Assembly: GCA_002683515.1 (NCBI GenBank)
Contig: NYTN01000036.1
Location: 1-15,661, forward strand
Length of the DNA: 15,661 nucleotides
Reading direction: 5' to 3'
Source of the DNA: Rhodobiaceae bacterium
GTDB lineage: Bacteria > Pseudomonadota > Alphaproteobacteria > RS24
Position numbers and translations under genes: made by a program. Below are positions 13,478 through 15,661 of this stretch, piece by piece (the first letter of the stretch is position 1; each line of letters begins with the position of its first letter). The notes beneath the pieces are model-generated. The model worked only from the letters and a program-made list of their open reading frames with translations. It was not told the origin of the DNA and did not search any database.

Positions 13478-13933
13478 ATGGATAATCGGGATATTTTAAA
13501 ATCATTTTACGCCTGTATTTCCGGGGGCGATGCGACTGGCCTTGAAAAGCTGCTAGATGAAAACTTTGAACTTATTGTACCAAATGCAGGCGGGGTTTTA
13601 TCAGGAAGATATATCGGTAAAGCGAGATTTATGGCTGATATTATTGGCACTGTTTTTGGCTGTGTGAAACCTGAAGATATTGTTTTTTGCAAGAATGTTG
13701 AGATTATGTGTGCAGAGGGCGATAAGGTTGTTGCCATTGCCCAGAATGATGGTATTGCGTTGAGTGGCAAAAATTACAATCAAGTTTATGCCCATATTGC
13801 AACTGTTCGACATGGAAAAATTATCAAGCTTATTGAGTTTTTTGACACTAATCTTGCCAATCAGGCACTTTGGAAACCCGATATGAATGATATAAGGCCT
13901 GATGAAGGTTTCAGTTTTCCCCAGATTTGCTGA
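13478..13933 (+). CDS. SnoaL-like / NTF2-fold protein
   Basis: A 151-aa protein with the NTF2-like cone pattern. Helices at the start (ILKSFYACISGGDATGLEKLLDENFELIVP) give way to GRYIGKARFMADIIGTVF, then strands VVAIAQNDGIALSGKNYNQVYAHIATVRHGKIIKLIEFFDT. The N-Q-V-Y-A-H ... V-R-H-G-K-I ... E-F-F-D-T ending is typical of SnoaL/limonene-epoxide-hydrolase-like proteins, which include isomerases, hydrolases and simple binding proteins. No pathway can be assigned. ATG 13478 follows a GGGAGAGAG ribosome-binding site. A weak 5-bp hairpin downstream does not qualify as a terminator. The thioesterase upstream is divergent, so the two may share control but not a transcript. Confidence 0.85.
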   Translation: MDNRDILKSFYACISGGDATGLEKLLDENFELIVPNAGGVLSGRYIGKARFMADIIGTVFGCVKPEDIVFCKNVEIMCAEGDKVVAIAQNDGIALSGKNYNQVYAHIATVRHGKIIKLIEFFDTNLANQALWKPDMNDIRPDEGFSFPQIC

Positions 13934-14032
13934 CTTAACGAGTTTATAGTTGATTTTTGAGGTGAGATTTATCACTAGAATATAGTCTCTAGATTTTTAA
14001 GATAATGACACCATTTATTTGTAGTTGATTGT

Positions 14033-14764
14033 ATGGCACTTAAACCTTTTGAGATATTTACCCCAGTGCATGTTTTGACGATTGTCATTACATTAGGGTT
14101 GGCAATTTTTATCCCGCTTGCCCTGCGCGGGCGCTCATATGAGACGCGCTATACTGCGGGCGTTTCAATTGCAGTTCTCATATCCTATCATATTATGAAG
14201 CAAACCATCGACACACCTTCATTTGGGTTTCCTTGGCAACAGGCTCTGCCGTTTCATATGTGTGATCTCTCTTCCATTGCGATTGCGGTTTATCTTGCTT
14301 CGCGTCAGCGGATCTATTTTACTATCGCTTATTTTTGGGGTATCGGTGGCGCAATAATGGCTATTTTTCAGCCAGACCTGCCATATTTCTACCCTCATGT
14401 TGCTTATGTTCCGTTTTTTGTCAGTCACGGTCTTATTTTGCTGGGTGTGTTCTATGCGGTTATTACCCTGCGAGAGCGCCCGGTAGCCAGTGATGTTCTT
14501 AAGATGATTGGTATCACGATTTGTGTGGCTCTTATTTTATATCCGATAAATTTATTTTTGGGAGAGAATGCAAATTTTTGGTATCTCACGGCAAAACCGC
14601 AAGGACTAAACCTCATGGCGTTTTTCCCTGATCCGCCATTCCATCTTGTACCGATTGTGCCATTGGTCATCTTTGTATTCTGTTTGCTTTATTTGCCCTT
14701 CGGGATCAGGGATTATATTGCTAAGAACCGTTTAGGTGTTTTCTTAAAGAAGCTTCGTACCTGA
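14033..14764 (+). CDS. TMEM164/YwaF-family (TIGR02206) integral membrane protein
   Basis: A 243-aa protein with about six or seven hydrophobic helices. Near residue 68 it has PWQQALPFHMCDLSSIAI, with the family's His75 and Cys77 motif (LP-x-H-x-C-D), then YFWGIGGAIMAIFQPDL, a SHGLILLGVFY helix with His132, and NFWYLTAKPQGLN before the last helices. This matches the TIGR02206/TMEM164 family. The human member TMEM164 is reported to be an acyltransferase using that Cys in ether-phospholipid remodelling; bacterial activity is not established. The ATG has only a poor ribosome-binding site. It is followed 62 bp later by the dehydrogenase gene on the same strand, and the two could be co-transcribed. 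Confidence 0.87.
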   Translation: MALKPFEIFTPVHVLTIVITLGLAIFIPLALRGRSYETRYTAGVSIAVLISYHIMKQTIDTPSFGFPWQQALPFHMCDLSSIAIAVYLASRQRIYFTIAYFWGIGGAIMAIFQPDLPYFYPHVAYVPFFVSHGLILLGVFYAVITLRERPVASDVLKMIGITICVALILYPINLFLGENANFWYLTAKPQGLNLMAFFPDPPFHLVPIVPLVIFVFCLLYLPFGIRDYIAKNRLGVFLKKLRT

Positions 14765-14826
14765 GCTCATTTCTGATAAACATTATTCAAGCGTAGGAAC
14801 TCCGGTTTTTAAAAGAGAGAAGTATT

Positions 14827-15600
14827 ATGGGTCGAGTTGAAGGAAAAAAAGCTTTTGTGACTGGTGCTGGCTCCGGTCTTGGGCGGGCTATTTCTGAAAT
14901 GCTGGCATCTGAAGGTTCAAAAGTTTGCGTTACGGATATTAATCTCGACAGCGCACAGGTGACCTGCGATGCAGTTAATGAACGCCATGGTGAAGGAACG
15001 GCTTTTGCATTTGCTCATGATGTGACCAGTGAGTCCGAGTGGCAGGCAACGCTTGAGTCTGGTGCTGAAGCGATGGGCGGCATGAGTATCTTGGTTAATA
15101 ATGCCGGTATTGGTGACGGAGGTACAATTGAAGGTACAAGTTTTGAGCTTTGGCAAAAGGTGCATAAGGTTGATCTCGACTCGGTGTTTTTCGGCTGCAA
15201 ATATGCTCTGCCTTATATGCGCGAGGATGCGCCCAGTTCCATTGTAAATATTTCATCTATTGCTGCTCTGATTGCCGGTCACAATATGGCAGCTTACAAT
15301 TCTGCTAAAGCAGGTGTTTGGATGTTGACCAAATCAGTTGCCTTGCATTGCGCGCGTAAGAATTATAACATTCGCTGCAATTCAGTTCATCCGAGTTTTG
15401 TGGACACACCTATTTTGGAGTCCTTCTCGGCAAATCTCGACAGAGAAGCCCTGAAAGAAAAACTTGCTCGTCAGATTCCTCTTGGTTGTATTGGTGAAGT
15501 TAACGATGTTGCCTATGCAGTTCTTTATCTTGCAAGTGATGAGTCTAAATTTGTCACAGGATCAGAATTGAAAGTAGATGGCGGCATCAGTGCGATGTAA
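14827..15600 (+). CDS. Short-chain dehydrogenase/reductase (SDR), classical type
   Basis: A 257-aa protein with the full classical SDR set. The dinucleotide motif TGAGSGLG is at 12-19, Asp37 at the end of the second strand indicates NAD(H) rather than NADP(H), and Asp65 sits in HDVT. NNAG is at 91-94, and the catalytic Ser144, Tyr157 and Lys161 are in NISS and YNSAK. The protein ends VDGGISAM. Segments such as NIRCNSVHPSFVDTPI and the overall pattern resemble 3-alpha-hydroxysteroid or cyclopentanol dehydrogenases, which oxidise secondary alcohols. The actual substrate cannot be read from the sequence. ATG 14827 has AGAGAG close upstream. All catalytic residues are present. Confidence 0.94.
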   Translation: MGRVEGKKAFVTGAGSGLGRAISEMLASEGSKVCVTDINLDSAQVTCDAVNERHGEGTAFAFAHDVTSESEWQATLESGAEAMGGMSILVNNAGIGDGGTIEGTSFELWQKVHKVDLDSVFFGCKYALPYMREDAPSSIVNISSIAALIAGHNMAAYNSAKAGVWMLTKSVALHCARKNYNIRCNSVHPSFVDTPILESFSANLDREALKEKLARQIPLGCIGEVNDVAYAVLYLASDESKFVTGSELKVDGGISAM

Positions 15601-15661
15601 ATTAATTAGTAAAGCAGTGTTCCAGATTAAGGTGGCACTGAAAAATTTAACACATTCCGAA

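Noticed and set aside
13974..13998. Terminator after the SnoaL-like gene
   Set aside because: CTAGA/TCTAG gives only a 5-bp A+T-rich stem with a 9-base loop before a T-run, too weak to call.
15601..15661. Terminator after the SDR gene
   Set aside because: CAGTG and CACTG can pair across a long, partly paired loop, but the downstream sequence is A-rich rather than T-rich.

Overview
The window looks like a chromosomal segment of an alphaproteobacterium with moderate to low G+C content and very A+T-rich spacers. The strongest taxonomic markers are three. There is a hemC-hemD-mitofilin(Mic60)-hemY cluster, a divergent tsaD next to it, and a gpsA / YciI / EVE-domain gene series. An SdhAF4-type DUF1674 gene also sits beside rsmB. 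All are typical of alphaproteobacterial housekeeping neighbourhoods. A free-living, possibly marine, lineage is plausible, but the species cannot be named from the sequence alone.

Layout. Positions 1-444 (minus) hold the N-terminal part of the 16S rRNA methyltransferase RsmB, cut by the window edge. Divergent from it is a short SdhAF4/DUF1674 gene (496-684), possibly leaderless. A minus-strand series then runs gpsA (4980-3961), YciI-like (3891-3583), EVE-domain (3550-3107), Rieske-type ferredoxin (3107-2718) and acs (2649-712). Its spacing is tight and includes a one-base TGATG stop/start overlap. Divergent from gpsA is a TetR-family regulator (5081-5716), preceded by two copies of an A+T-rich near-palindrome.

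The most interesting spot is 5717-6129. An extremely A+T-rich spacer leads to an unreported-looking 41-aa single-membrane-span protein (5927-6052). Directly after its stop codon come three stem-loops and a rho-independent terminator. Two of the three loops carry the same pyrimidine-rich sequence, CCCCUCCC, which contains an anti-Shine-Dalgarno CCUCC core. This resembles the CcsR/'cuckoo' class of alphaproteobacterial small RNAs and may be a 3'-UTR-derived regulatory RNA.

Next, tsaD (7223-6150, minus) is divergent from the heme operon hemC-hemD-mic60-hemY (7392-11806). The intergenic promoter region carries a perfect 12-bp direct repeat with a 16-bp period. HemC and HemD act in sequence in tetrapyrrole synthesis. 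The Mic60-like and HemY-like proteins are inner-membrane proteins encoded with them. After hemY lies a tRNA-Thr(CGU)-like sequence with an intact 5' half and a badly paired 3' half, best read as a decaying tRNA.

The right-hand third is accessory-looking. It holds a secreted protein made of two diverged copies of one cysteine-flanked domain (12079-12789, strong terminator after it), a hotdog-fold PaaI-like thioesterase (minus), a SnoaL/NTF2-like protein, a TMEM164/YwaF-family membrane protein and a short-chain dehydrogenase. I saw no CRISPR array, insertion sequence or prophage gene.
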